Below are positions 11,857 through 23,517 of a DNA stretch of 64,000 nucleotides, in pieces. Each line of letters begins with the position of its first letter. The first letter of the stretch is position 1. The position numbers and the translations under genes are program-made. The DNA is from Scenedesmus sp. ARA3. Lineage: Eukaryota > Chlorophyta > Chlorophyceae > Sphaeropleales > Scenedesmaceae. The DNA lies in NCBI GenBank assembly GCA_004335835.1, contig RWJK01001243.1, positions 128,969 to 192,968 on the forward strand. The letters run 5' to 3'. The notes under the pieces are model-generated. The model was not told the DNA's origin. It saw nothing but the letters and a program-made list of their open reading frames with translations, and did not search any database.

Positions 11857-12538
11857 GGGCCTGCATAAGGCTTGTGCTACATAGGCGCCCGTGGGCGCTC
11901 AGACACCGTACGAACCTGATGTCGTGCAGAAGACAGCGAGACTGTTATGTTGTGGCAGTCATTCAAATTGAATTTTGTCGTCACTTCAGCAGCGTCATGC
12001 CTTGCCGCAATCATATGTAACCGTGAAAGAGAAAAACGCCGATGATCTTCTGTTGATCAGGTTCAGCTGCTTGCACAATTCTGTCATCAGGGCTTCAAAA
12101 GCGTTTGCACTGTCGCACATACCTGTGTGCCTCGGCGTCAAATCCAGCACCGTAGGTTGATTGCTCAATTACTACAAATAGCCTTCAAACTATTGACGTA
12201 GCAGAAACTGCTGCATCCGGACAGCAGGCAACACCACAGCAGCAGCATGTCCAGCCATGCTAAGCGTAGTTTGAGTCTGCCAGCAGCCGCAAAGCGTCAG
12301 CAATCCAAGAAGACGACAAGACAGGTATGAAGTTTCAAGAGATTGTTGCCTGCACATGCGAGAGAACCTGTGGAGCATCAGCATGCGCAGCAACTGCATA
12401 GTGTCACGCCCACTCCGCAACGGACCCGTCTGTAGCGTTGCTTGGCACCTCTGTTTGTACAGTACAAGCTCATATGAAACACCAGGTATCTCGAGAACTT
12501 TCTGCAAACGCGTGCATACAGCAAGCTCATTTGTTTGC
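11857..12538. promoter_or_regulatory. Divergent intergenic region
   Basis: Lies between the presumed 5' end of the minus-strand TTLL gene and the plus-strand gene at 12539, so it should hold both promoters. AT content is higher than in the genes around 11940-12190. I see no convincing TATA box or other element that I can place. Confidence 0.35.
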
Positions 12539-15500
12539 ATGCTGCAGGAACCGCCTCCTGACAGCCAACCACCAGGCGATGAGTCAGACAGGCTGCTGCT
12601 GGATGCACTCAAGGCAGCTGCACCAGGCACAGAACTAGGCGTAGACGAAGATGAACTTCTCATACCAGCAGCAGCTCCTGCAGAGCACGCAGGCGACGCC
12701 GCAGAGGGCGACGCAGCAGCAGCAGCTGCTGATGCACCACCACCCCTGCCTGAAGCAGCACCTGTTGTGCGGGATGCAGCCGGCAGTGCAGCAGAGGCAG
12801 CCAGTGGGGATGGCGCTGTGGCAGCAAGTGTAGCAGTGGCAGCAGCAGGTGCAGCAGAAAGGGCTACGCCTGAAGCAGCAGCGAGAGCAGTAGCACATGC
12901 AGAGCCCAGCCTGTCAGAGCAGACACTGATCAAGAAGGTGACATCACCAGCAACAGTAACAGGTGAGCCACCGCGCACTCTTGGGCTGAAGGCTATTCCT
13001 GGCCCCATCGGCGCATGCTTCCTGCAAGTTTTTGCAAACCTTGTTGGTCCTGCAAGCAGCTGTGTGAACCCAGTCAACACAGCACCCCTTCAGACAGTGA
13101 TGTGCACTGATGCAGCCGACCACAAAATTGTGCAGCATCAAAGTCTCAGCATGCAGGTCCTTTGCTCACTTTGCTTTGCGCGTGCTGCTTTCCTGCAGGC
13201 AAGCGCAGCAGGAGGGCATGCTCAAACAAAACCAAGCAGGTGAGGCCAAAGATACCCCTGCAGTGGTCGCCTTTTGTGCTTGCAGGAACACAGCCTGCTT
13301 CGCCAGAAGCACCTGCAGCAGGCATGCCACGCTGCACGTGACCCCCATGCATGCATACCATGCCATTGAGCACCTTGATAGCAGCTAACGTCTAAGCACA
13401 GCTGCAGTACCCTGCCCGCATGCCGTGGCTAGCAGTGGCCATGTGTAGCTGCCACCTGGCAATTGCTGCACGTCATGCTACGTCACCCAGTACGCCGGCA
13501 TCTCCAACTGCTGCTGCTGCTCCTACTCACCCTGCTAACTCCATCACACTGAACCTTTCATATCTCATGTCTCATGCATGCAGATGCTGCAGCAGGTGTT
13601 TGACTCAGAGGATGAGCTGGGTGGCGGCGGCGAGGACGACTCGCCCAAGCCGCGGCGCAGGGGCAGCAAGAAGCAGCAGGAGGACAGCGACTTTGAGGTG
13701 GGCGGCGTCTTGGGGAAAGATAGGTTCAGCTGCTTTTCTTGCTTACACGCGCCAACTTGCCTTCTAGTACAGATTGTTCTACTGGATACCTGCAGCTATG
13801 ATGTGGCTGCAGCGTGGCACAGCACGCCACCTCTGGTTGAGCTGCCGTCTGCCGTTAGCCTGGCATGCAGAAGTACACAGCATATTGTATGGTAGTACAG
13901 TAGTAGCTGCATGGTGAAGCAGGTACATTGTTCCCAGTGTCCTGCAAGCTTCTACACTGCTCAAGAAGTGCTACCCTTCTTCCTGCCAGCCTCACGCGCA
14001 CTGCATCATCTGCTAGTTGTTGTCATTTTCATGCTGGCGACGCCAGCAGCAGCGACATTGACCTGGGTGATGAGCCAATGGATGCTGCTTCTTGCAAGCA
14101 AACAAACTCGCGGTGACAAAACACTGGTCTCTGCTACTCGCATGTCATGCCCACCTCGTTGCGTCCCCACTGCGGTTCTGCCTTGTAGGCTGGTGACGCC
14201 AGCAGCAGCGATGACGAGGGAAATGAGGCAACTGATGCTGCTGCTTGCATGGCTTACCCATCTTGTTGTTTGCCCACTGCTGCTCTGCCCTTTTTCTGCC
14301 TTGTTTCTGCTTCAGGCTGGTGACGCCAGCAGCAGCGATGATGAGGGCGATGAGGCGATGGAGGCGGAGGGCGGCTCCGACTTTGAGCTGGAGCTGAGCG
14401 ATGACGAGGGCAGGCCCAAGAAGAAGGGCAAGAAGGGCGCAGCAGCAAAGGTGAGGACAACCTATGAAGAACAGACAGGGTTATGTTGGTTGCTGCTGTT
14501 GTTTTATGCAGGGCATGCTGCTTCCAGGAGTGCAACAATGGGGGAAACACCACAGGGCTGTTGATTTAGGCAGGGTTGACTGTCCTGCAAGTCTAGGTGC
14601 GCTGTGGTACGTACTTCCTGAACATCGTATGCATCGCTGCACACTTTACATTGCGTCTTCTGCCTCCGCCCGGCGCACTGCAGGGCAAGAACAGCAAGGT
14701 GGCCAGCAGGGCAGCGGGCGGGGCAGCCAAGGCGCGTGCCTCCACCGGCAGTGTAGCACCACCATGCGCCAAGCCAGCAGCCAGCGGCAGGGGCTCAGCC
14801 AAGTGCAGTGCGCGCGCAGCGGTGGGTGGTGCGAGATCTTCACGACTTCAGCTGCAGGGCACTTTGTGCTGTAGCATGTTGTTCTTGCATGTGGCTTTCC
14901 GGTTGCTGTCCTGGTGCCACTGCGCTGCTCCGTAGGGTGTGTTTGTGTGGCAGGTAGCATGCGGAACCTGTAGGCTGCACAGTTGAGGTGCTGCTTGGAT
15001 CACGTGTGTGAAGAAGCTTGACAACACGTGCTGCTTCACATGCTGCACTGCTGTCCTGCAGGCCTCAGGCAAGGCTGCATCTGGCAAAGCAGCATCTGGC
15101 CGCGGCAAGGCATCAGGCAGGGGCCGCGCAGCATCAGCCAAGGCAGCAGCAGCAGCAGATGACGACGGCATGACAGCGCCGGCAGCGGTGCAGCACCGGC
15201 CGCTGCACAGCCCGGCACCAGCAGCCAGCGCAGCAGTAGGTGCCGCAGGCGGCGGCGCACTGTCTGGCAGTAGCTGTGCTGCAGGCGGGGGTATGGGGCG
15301 CTCACTGAAAGCAGCAGCAGGCAGCATGCGGCAGCCACTGGCACCTGTAGCCACTGCAGCGCGTGTGCAGCCAGAGCAGGAGGCAGATGCAGCAGATGGT
15401 GCGCCAGATGGCGGCGGTGATGGCGCTGCTGCTGGTGTGCAAGTCAGCGGGGTGCTGCCTGCAGGGACAGGTAAGACGGGCGAAGTGTGCTGCTAGCAGC

Positions 15501-16026
15501 ATGTGCAACACATACCATGTTTTGCCAAGCTTATGCTGCCCTGCGCACGCATGCATCTGTGCTGCACATCCTGCGCCAAGCTGCACGTTACGCACCGCTC
15601 CACACGCACATCTCAGACGCCTTGTCTCCACCTTCCTTAACTTGTTTCGGCCTTTCTTTTGATGCAACCTGTGTTTCTGCGATTGCAGGCATGCAGCGGC
15701 CAGCAGCCAGTGTAGCCAGCTCCCTGAAGGGCCCAGGCCTGCACAGGCGGCCAGCACTGGGCCTCACCAGCCCCCCACCTTCTGCTGCGCCTGCTGGCTC
15801 TTCAGCATCTCTCAGCAGCGGCGGCGGCAGCTTGGGCATGCAGCGCAAGACGGCTGGGCTTGGCATGACAGGCAGGCTGGGGGTGGGGCTGAGCAGCAGC
15901 AGCCCTGGCGGCGGCGGCGCAGCAGCAGGTGCTGGGCGCAGCGTGGGTGGCGGGGGTGGGATGGGTGGGGGGATGTTTGCTGGTGCTGCGTTTAGGGTGT
16001 CTGGCCTGAGGAGGCCTAAGAAGTGA
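12539..16026 (+). CDS. Low-complexity acidic/basic protein, probably nuclear
   Basis: Exons 12539-12962, 13199-13239, 13584-13697, 14316-14450, 14684-14821, 15062-15470 and 15689-16026; all phases agree, giving about 532 residues. The start at 12539 (MLQEPPPDSQPPGDESD) is the in-frame ATG; a CAG acceptor at 12548-12550 leaves open a further upstream exon. No catalytic domain is visible. In order: an alanine-rich acidic N-terminus; a basic patch GKRSRRACSNKTK that could be a nuclear localisation signal; acidic blocks FDSEDELGGGGEDD, KKQQEDSDFE and GSDFELELSDDEG alternating with basic PKPRRRGSKK and GRPKKKGKKG; an A/S/G/K tail with tandem ASGKA repeats; and a glycine-rich C-terminus ending FRVSGLRRPKK. 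Alternating SDFE-type and lysine blocks are common in chromatin and DNA-repair scaffolds, but I cannot assign a family. TGTAA lies at 16126-16130. Confidence 0.72.
14033..14255 (+). repeat. Two decayed copies of exon start 14316
   Basis: 14033-14095 (AGDASSSDIDLGDEPMDAA) and 14189-14255 (AGDASSSDDEGNEATDAAA) copy AGDASSSDDEGDEAMEAEGG of the real exon. The nearer copy keeps a TAG acceptor. Confidence 0.88.
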
Positions 16027-17590
16027 AGGCTGGCAAAGGCATGGAACATTGAACGAATGCTATTGATTAAATGAATATCGCAAGAGGAAGCTTGGGTGAG
16101 GGGGGTCCTGTGGGCTGTCATCATTTGTAAAACAGCCTGGTCATATGCAGCCTATGGAAGACCTTGGAAGGTCTGCTGGCAGGGAGGGCAGCGTTGTCGT
16201 CGGCTGCACCTGAACCGTCTTTTTGTGTGCTTTGCGTTGCGTGGTCAAATCATGCATCCCTGTCGGGCTGTCAGTTATGCTGCAACATGTCATGACGTGT
16301 ACACAGCATCACGCTGCTGGTTTGATGTTTTGAATGCAATGATGGATTATGTTACACAGTAGCTGTAAGCCATGGCTGAGGTGGTTGTGGTAGCAGAGTC
16401 AAGACAGAGCAGGAAACTGGCATTGGATCCAGCTGCCATCCGTCTTGGTGTAACGCTTTGCCACAATGTGCTGGGATCCTGGCCTGCAGCTGGTATGTAA
16501 CCGAATTTCTGGCCAGAGAACGCATTTCATGCAGCTGTGCTGGTTGAACACCCTTACTTGCGCCCAGCAGCACCCAGGCTGATGGTGTGGCTGACCTGGA
16601 AGTAACACTGGCGGTCAATTATTCCTGCCACCGTGACGCTCTTTGCCGCAACACGTCGCCAGCAGGCATCACTTTATACTTTAACCTGCACTAAACTGAG
16701 CAATAATCACCATGGCGTCCACACTCGCACAGAAGGTGTGGCTGAAGTTTATAGTGACTGGCTGAAGTCGCTTCGTATAGTTTAAGCTGTTCATCCTTAA
16801 GCATAAATCATTTTGTTAGTCGTTCGTCTGCCAATGCGGGGCCATCGCATCTGATCAGCAGCAGTTCGCGTCGCGATAGGCAGCTCACAGTCTCAATTTC
16901 TGCTCGCAGAGCTCTTTCGTGGGCCGTAATGCAGCCTTCAGGCCTGCAGTGGGCGCCAGGCCTCTGGCAGTTCGCCGTGCACCAGTGGTGGTCAAGGCAG
17001 CTGGTGAAGTCACTGTGAGCAGGATCTGGCCCAATTGATAAGCCAGCAATAAACTTCAGATGCATCATCGCTTGTATGGGACGATGTTTGATTGTTGTAT
17101 GGTGCAGATCAGGGCGTACCCCATTCTGTGCTGCCAGCAGCAGCTGTACTGTCCCTGTAGTGCAGTGCTTGCAGAGCGTTTCCTGCAGGCTCCTAGCATG
17201 TGGTGTGCATACTCCACCTTGCAAACGCAGTGTCATAGAATTCCCTTGTAACTCAGCAGCGCAATACATTAGGTGACTCCCCTGAGCAGCCCTGTGTGTA
17301 GGCATCAGGCCCAGCAATGCAATCTGGAATGTTTGACAACCCTGTGCCGCACTTGATGGCATCACAGTACTGTAGATCAGCGGGCTCAGCTGTTTTCTTG
17401 TACCAGCACCAAGTGCACCAGACCTGCAGTCAGGCTTACCTACAGCAATGCAATTTGGCTGTGTTGCATCACGCAATGCAGTTGTCAACAGGTCCCGCTG
17501 CTAAGCAGTCTTTGGGCAGTATTCCAGTGACGGCTGCACCTCTTACCATTCTGGTGCTGCTGCTGCCGCCGCCGCTGCTGCCCCCGCCAG
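16027..17590. other. Spacer, probably including 5' exons of the PDZ-rubredoxin gene
   Basis: After the 3' region of the preceding gene, an ATG in good context at 16712 begins MASTLAQK and meets a GTGTGG donor at 16736. It could be the first exon of a chloroplast transit peptide for the gene at 17591, but no connecting exon is recognisable. A 226-codon open frame on the opposite strand (16808-17488) has no visible motif. Confidence 0.35.
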
Positions 17591-19710
17591 GTTGAGATCG
17601 ACAAGCCGGTGGGCCTGAAGCTGGAGCAGAGCACAGCCAAGGGTGGCGGCCTGGTGGTCAAGGTGCGGACCTGGCACAGCTGGCAGCAGCAGCAGCGTCG
17701 CAACTTCAGCATGTGTCTTCGTCCAAACCTCTTTTCAGCTTGCTTGCATGCTGTGTCTGTGTTTCATTTGGTGTATCTGCGGTTTCTGAGCAGCTGCTGC
17801 CTTTCACGCCATCTACGCAGATGCTGTACTGCCTTGTGCTGGCTTGTACGGCAGTGCACATACGGCAGTTGCAGTCAAGCCAGGCCTCATTGAGTTCTAT
17901 AATCTGCTGCCTGTACTGCTTTGCTGCACAGGGTGTGTCAGGCAATGCAGCCAAGTCTGGCATCAAGGCGGGAGACACCATCATCTACGCCAGCTCCTTC
18001 TTTGGTGACGAGCTGTGGCCAGCAGACAAGCTGTCCTTCACGCAGACCGCCATCCAGCGCGCACCATCACCAGTGTGCTTCGTGTATGTGAGTAGCGTGT
18101 TGTTTGTTGTATCGCAGCAGAGCCTTGCACATGTAGTGGTGCAGGTGCCGGACCCTAGGTTAGCAGTTTCCCATAGGCTGCTTGGGGGACGCTACTGTGT
18201 GAGCGTACAGTATGTCGTTTGCTGGCGTGATTGCATTCCTTCAGGAGCAGCGTGCTGCCTGCTTGCCTTCTGGTCCAGCTGCTGTGCCAGAAACATGACA
18301 GGCACATAATCATGTGTTAGCATGCCGGTGACTGCTTGCCTTGCTGGTCAAAGCCCGGTCAACACCTGGTCAACGCCTGGTCAATGCAGGTCAAGGGCGA
18401 GAACACCAACGTCAACGTGAAGCGCCTGCCCAAGAAGCCAGCACCACCCCGCTTTGGCCGCAAGCTGACTGCACGCCAGTCAGAGCTGGCCTCACACATC
18501 TGCGTGGGTGCGTGACGGAGAAAGTTTGGCGAATATGTTGAGAACACAGCAGCTGCAGAACTGCAATGCATATGTGACTGATGATGAAACAGCCAGTGCA
18601 GGCTTGCATGCTTTGCCTCACACATATGCGTGGATGCGTGACTGATGCGGAAGATACGTCGAACGGCAGCTGCAGACCTGCAGCGCATGTGTGAATGCAG
18701 CAGCGTGGGCAGCACTGCATGGCAGGCAGCAGTCAATGCAGCAGCAGTGGTGGCAGAACTTTGCAGCACCCTTGCTTGATTCGTAGCTGTTGAACATCAA
18801 GCAGCATGGTGCTGCTCGTGCAGCATTGAACAGCAAGCCTGCAACAACAGGGTGTTTGCCCCCTCCTCTGCATATCCACCACCCTGCAGGCCTTTCCCCA
18901 CCACCATGCACCTTTGCTTTCTTCTTGCATTATCGTTCCTACATTTGCAGACTGCGGCTGGATTTACTGTGAGACCACTCCCTTTGAGGACACCCCCAGC
19001 GACTACCGCTGCCCGCAGTGCAATGCACCCAAGCGCCGCTTTGTGGGATATGATGCGGAGACCGGCAAGGTAACGATTGTTACGATTCTGAAATGTGACA
19101 CACTAGCTCTGGCATTGCTGTCAACAGTTTTATGTCGCAGCAAAGACAGCTGGCAGGTGCAGCTATCATAACATAAGCGCACAAACGCCCATCCTGCAAG
19201 TGCCAGTGTTGTGTTGTGAGCGCAGCGCCGCCCTCAGTGCGCTCCGCCTGCTGCCACTGCTGCTGACCAATGTTTTGCTGGTGTGACCCCTTCTGGCCTG
19301 CAGAAGTCCGGCATTGCTGAGGGCACCATCGGCACCATCGCTACAGTGGTTGGTGGCCTGGCCGGTGAGTCTTCGCAGCCCACCTGTGTTTTCCTGCAGC
19401 AAACATGATGGTGTGCTGTGCCCTAGCTCTTCCTGCAAGCTCTTTCAGTTCAGCTGTGTTCCATTTTATCATGGTGGACCTCACTGACATTCACGTGGCC
19501 GTGCTTGTGTATACAAGCAGCCATCGCAGCTGCAGGGTCTGCTGTGCATGATTGAGTTGTGCAATAACGGTGCCAAGGGTGCCCTGCACCCTTGCACGGG
19601 CGTGCCGTTGTTGACGCTGCCGGAACATGCTGCTGTTGCTGCCGTTGCTGCTTCTTGCTGCTTCTTGAACAGGCATTGTCATCCTCGCATACCTGGCGAC
19701 CAGCGTATAA
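17591..19710 (+). CDS. ENH1: PDZ-rubredoxin, ENH1-like, thylakoid-anchored
   Basis: Exons 17591-17662, 17932-18087, 18390-18507, 18951-19069, 19304-19364 and 19673-19710; phases agree (187 residues without the missing N-terminus). A PDZ-like domain comes first ([54 protein letters not shown]). Next is a linker [19 protein letters not shown], then a rubredoxin fold with two CxxC knuckles binding iron ([16 protein letters not shown] and [17 protein letters not shown]). The gene ends in a hydrophobic anchor ([20 protein letters not shown], then LATSV). Order and sequence match Arabidopsis ENH1, a chloroplast rubredoxin linked to redox and salt-stress responses. The plastid targeting peptide is not found with confidence; a candidate first exon is 16712-16735. 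TGTAA lies at 19917-19921. Confidence 0.9.
18607..18700 (+). repeat. Copy of a PDZ-rubredoxin exon end with donor
   Basis: Repeats 18490-18580. CCTCACACATATGCGTGG followed by ATGCGTGA matches the exon end CTCACACATCTGCGTGG and donor GTGCGTGA at 18507, and similarity continues into the intron. The donor GT is AT in the copy. Confidence 0.78.
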
Positions 19711-20874
19711 ATCGCCAGGCTTACAACGGGAATAGGCTGGCTGCGGTGCAGCCGCACTGTTTACATTTTGATGGCGGCTCAGTATATCGTGGATGCGGCT
19801 TGGATGCGGCATTGTTTGACACGCAACCCATGCGTGGTGACGTTGTGCTGATGGTGATGAGGGTGGTTTGGCATTGAGCAGCAGCAGCTGCTGCTGGCAG
19901 TGCCGTGTATTTCGTATGTAACAACACCAAGGAAGTACCCGCTTCAAAGGCTGCCCTGTTTGGCTGTTATGTTACACCAGTGCGCACCACACTGTGCTGT
20001 TGTGCTCCGAGCTGAGACTGCAGACACAGCAGCTGATGTTGACGAATGACCCGGCAGTAGCAAGCACACTGCCAGACCAACGTGCCATATAGTAATGCAT
20101 CGTAGCAGTGCGTTGTGTTGCGGCAAATGGGCAGCTGCCTGCAGGCATCCAACGGCTGCCAGCCAGATGCGGCATGCAGCTTTGCAGGGCACACAGATCC
20201 AGATTGCATGTATAGTACAATTAACAAATTCGACCCCTCAGTTGACAATGACACAAATATCGCGATTCTTGCAAGCAGCCCATTGCAGTCTCTCTGTCAA
20301 GACAATGCAGCACACACATAGCTAGCTAGCTATAGAGGCTATCCATAGATGGCTGAAACCGGTCCATGATCATACACTTATACAACGGCGCTGGTGTTCA
20401 AGTAACGCATGCGATCGGGTGTAATCTGTTGCAAACGAATGTTGCTCAACAACAGGTGTGGTTTGCTGCAACCTCGAGGGTGCGCGCAATCGGCAATCGT
20501 GTGCTGTGCATTGCTAAAGTGTGTGCATGCTGGGAGCTGCCTCCTCCTCCCTGCAACGGTCCTGCATCCCGCGGGATGTTGCAGCTGATCATGGATTGCG
20601 CAGTCTGATGTGGCTCTTTTCGTGCACACCAACCTCTGCACAGCCCACACCACTTGTGCAGTGGAAGCGTGGCAGCGCCAAGCGTCTTCAACAGCCTACA
20701 CTGTGCAAGTCCACACACATTCCACCTGCCATGATCCTCAGCCACAACTGCGCCTCAGGCGTACGGTACGCAGCCCAGAAGCTTAAGATACACGCGGTTT
20801 CACACAGGTGCGCATCACACTGGAGCAGCGCTAGCGCTTGGTGTGGGCAAAAATTTGGCGGTGCGTGCTGCTGC
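19711..20874. other. Spacer with palindrome and dispersed repeat
   Basis: TGTAA at 19917-19921 ends the rubredoxin gene. A 16-base perfect palindrome lies at 20318-20333 (ATAGCTAGCTAGCTAT). A dispersed-repeat copy lies at about 20530-20710. No coding exon was recognised. Confidence 0.55.
20530..20710 (-). repeat. Dispersed repeat, copy 1
   Basis: On the minus strand this resembles 24995-25165 on the plus strand: a shared CAGAGGTTGGTGTGCA core, AGCCACATCA, and a CATCCCGC segment near the end. The two copies are inverted relative to each other and diverged. Confidence 0.65.
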
Positions 20875-22186
20875 TCAGGGGCTGGGGAGGACCGGTGCCG
20901 GCGATGGGTTGGGAGACATCAGCGCTGGCGAGGGGCTCGGGAACAGCTCCACTGCAAGGACTACTTGCGCAGCTGCACTCCTGGGCTGCAGCGCCACGCC
21001 TGCTGCTACAGCCACTGCCACCATCAGCAGCAGCACTGCAGCTACGACTACCGCGAGGATGCGGCGGCCCCTGCTGCTGTTTGGGCGCAGCCTGCCATTA
21101 AACACGACAGCGCGGCGGCATGATCGGCGAGTGATTTCCACGGACACCTGCCAAACGCAGGGCATGTCAGCATGGCAGGCAAGCTGCTCAATGAGTCTCT
21201 GCAGGACACAGCCAGCAGTGCTCTGCTACATCCACAACATGGGTAGTGACTGATCATAGCAGACCACATGTGTGTATCTGCGGGCACACACATACCTATC
21301 TGTTGAGTTGACATCTTGCTGCCCCAATGCCAGCAATGCTTTGTCAATATGCAAGCCAATCATGGCTACCAGGGTGTTCCAGCAGGAGCATGACCCTTGA
21401 GTCAGCCTGATAAACATGCCCTAAAACATATATGACATGTTGGCGGCAGTCCCTGCTTACCAGGAGCGCCGTGCCTGTGGCTTTGGCTCCGGCTGTGGTG
21501 CTGCGCTTGCGTGCTGCTCATGAATCCAGTGTGCTGCCTCCGCTCCTTGCTGCAGGACGCTCACGCCTTCGGCCGCTGCAACATTGGCGTGATGTGAGCG
21601 CTGCTGCCCACCGCCCAGGAGCGCTGCACGCAAAATGTTGTAGACGCCTCCAGTGCCGGCTGCGGAGGGGCAGCACATACGGGTGTTGCAGCAAGCCTGA
21701 GATACTGCATGGTACGTCCTAAGACAGCAAATGTTAGACTTGCAGGCTTGGCTGAAAGCTAACGCTTGTTGTACGCCCAGCTGTTGCGATCCTAGGAATG
21801 CACAGGCCTGCACATGCTTGCTGAAACCTGCGCACCAACAGCGTCAGCTCACCTGGCGCTTCGCTCGCCGGAGCAACATGATGTGGGACCTGGTCAACTA
21901 GATAGTTTGCCAGTCGTGCATCTGCTGCAGCGGAGGCACGCGCAGCTGCCTCTATCTTGATCTCCAACTCCCGCTGGCTCAGCTGCGGCTGAGGTGCAAC
22001 TACGTCTTGGTGTGTAGCTACGTTGTTGGCATCGCCGCCCAGCACTTGCGCCATGTGTTCTGCTATCGCGTTTCTTTTCTGCTGAGATTCGGCGATGTTT
22101 TTCTTCAGAAGCTCGAGGTCAAGCCGTGGCCCTGAAATGCTCTGCTGCGCCACCCCAGCAGGAGACCCATCAGGAGCATGTGCCAT
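20875..22186 (-). CDS. Small single-pass membrane protein, unknown
   Basis: Minus-strand exons 21853-22186, 21461-21647, 21292/21296-21406 and 20875-21147, about 302 residues. The start at 22186 (MAHAPDGSPAGVAQQSIS) is the first ATG of a clean open exon. The N-terminal part is helical and charged (LDLELLKKNIAESQQKRN, QLSQRELEIKIEAAARAS), suggesting a coiled coil. Next come a glutamine/histidine-rich middle and then ALLALGQQDVNSTDR. The last exon has basic residues before a strong hydrophobic span (RGRRILAVVVAAVLLLMVAV) and a proline-rich tail of about 40 residues. The topology recalls a tail-anchored or type II protein, but I see no SNARE or other family signature. The junction into the last exon is uncertain: a GTATGT donor at 21295 gives another frame, and a GTGTGC donor four bases on gives the membrane frame. 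Real as a gene, unassigned in function. Confidence 0.6.
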
Positions 22187-22889
22187 GTTTGCAGCACTCG
22201 ATTTTGTTCAGAAGGCTAAGCAAGGTCTACGAATTGTGTCAGCGGGCAGCCGCTTCGCTGATGGAGTGTGCTGTGCAGAGCGACGTCAGCCGGAGATTTG
22301 CTTACAAAACAGACGTTCGCGCTTTGCTACCGTTGGAGCAAGTCTACACCTTATGAGGTTGCAACTGGAACGTGGTGATATACGCCAAGGTGGGCTCCAC
22401 AATGGGACTGCACGCAGCTGCCCGAAGGTCACCTTCGGAAGGTCAGCTAGCTGGGTGTCACATAACAGAGAACACGACACTTCCTGCGGTAAAGCAATGC
22501 GTCTTATGCCCTCAACACAGTTTGCACCTCACGCCTGTAGTTGTGCAGTCCGTGTAGCCCACATCACCCTCCTTTACTGAACAAAGGGCAACACTCTGCC
22601 AACTCTGACGCCGTGGGTCAAAGAGGCGGAGCAGCACAACATTTGTCGGTTATACTAAAAAGCAGCAAACAAGCATTGCAGGTGCGCTAAACGCTGTCCA
22701 TCAAGCTGGTGGGTTCCAATGGAAACTGCGTTCCCCGCGCTCTAGAGAAGTACGTATACAGATGTATATGTTCTGATGCTGCCCAGCACGCCCGTGAGGA
22801 GATGAGTGTTTCCCATTGTGGCATCTGGACAACCGAGTCCTAAGTGTGTCTGGTTGGCCGATCTTGTGCTGCTGAGCGTGTGTCCCGTG

Positions 22890-22937
<48 letters not shown>

Positions 22938-22944
22938 AGAAAGC
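22187..22944. promoter_or_regulatory. Divergent intergenic region with CTG tract
   Basis: Separates the minus-strand gene starting at 22186 from the plus-strand gene at 22945, so both promoters should be here. About 15 CTG units at 22892-22937 sit immediately before the downstream ATG and would lie in its 5' leader. Confidence 0.5.
22892..22937. repeat. (CTG)15 microsatellite
   Basis: Uninterrupted CTG units ending eight bases before the ATG at 22945. Confidence 0.97.
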
Positions 22945-23517
22945 ATGGGGCTGTGTGCCAGCACTCCCGTGGTCGAAGGAGATGAATTGCGCCATTTGAG
23001 CGAGGCGACCAGGCGCAGGATCGGCAGGTCGGCGGTGATTGCAGCATTCGTCGCTGCTGGCGTGTTTGTAGTGCTGGCGGACCCCACTGGCGTCTCCGCT
23101 GTAATGGCAGGCTTGTTACTGACAATTTTGCGGCTGGCAGCGGCGCTGTTTCCGGACTACTTCAAAGATATGGAGGACTGCGTGTACCTTGGCTTCCAGA
23201 GCCTAGTCAAGGTGCTGCAGGACCTTCCACACTACATGAAGCAGCTGAAGCAGAAGCTGAAGGAGGCATGGGCGTCCGCTTGGTCCACCTTCTGTGCTGG
23301 TGTGAGGAATCTGTGGGATCGATTCAAGGGGGTGTGGCCACGCTACATCAGCAGGGAAAATGCCAAGCAGCAACTGGAAGATCACTTCAAACGCATGAGC
23401 AAAGAGCAGTATGAAGAACTGCTGCTGGCCTCCCACCAAGCAAATTCTTACCTCCAGTCCTTGGTGGATCAGGCAGTACAGGCAAGGCAGCGAATGTCTG
23501 CAACCACAGCCGCTTGA
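22945..23517 (+). CDS. Intronless 190-residue membrane-associated protein, unknown
   Basis: Single open frame from ATG 22945 to TGA 23517. It begins MGLCAST, a glycine at position 2 with a nearby cysteine and serine, as in proteins that are N-myristoylated and palmitoylated (inference). Two adjacent hydrophobic segments follow (SAVIAAFVAAGVFVVLA and SAVMAGLLLTILRLAAALF). The rest is a long amphipathic, charged helix-rich region (MKQLKQKLKEAWASAW, AKQQLEDHFKRMSKEQYEEL, SLVDQAVQARQRM). It is the only intronless gene in the window and lacks the triplet-repeat character of its neighbours. No family is recognised; the helices suggest membrane shaping or scaffolding, without proof. TGTAA lies at 23782-23786. 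Confidence 0.72.
   Translation: MGLCASTPVVEGDELRHLSEATRRRIGRSAVIAAFVAAGVFVVLADPTGVSAVMAGLLLTILRLAAALFPDYFKDMEDCVYLGFQSLVKVLQDLPHYMKQLKQKLKEAWASAWSTFCAGVRNLWDRFKGVWPRYISRENAKQQLEDHFKRMSKEQYEELLLASHQANSYLQSLVDQAVQARQRMSATTAA

Noticed and set aside
12190..13080. 296-codon minus-strand frame of A/S runs
   Set aside because: Mirror of the alanine-rich plus-strand exon at 12539-12962.
16808..17488. 226-codon open frame on the minus strand
   Set aside because: No motif, no start context, composition of translated spacer; the opposite strand should hold the rubredoxin gene's 5' region.
20521..21123. 200-codon plus-strand frame
   Set aside because: Spans the dispersed repeat and the antisense of the membrane exon; no protein character.
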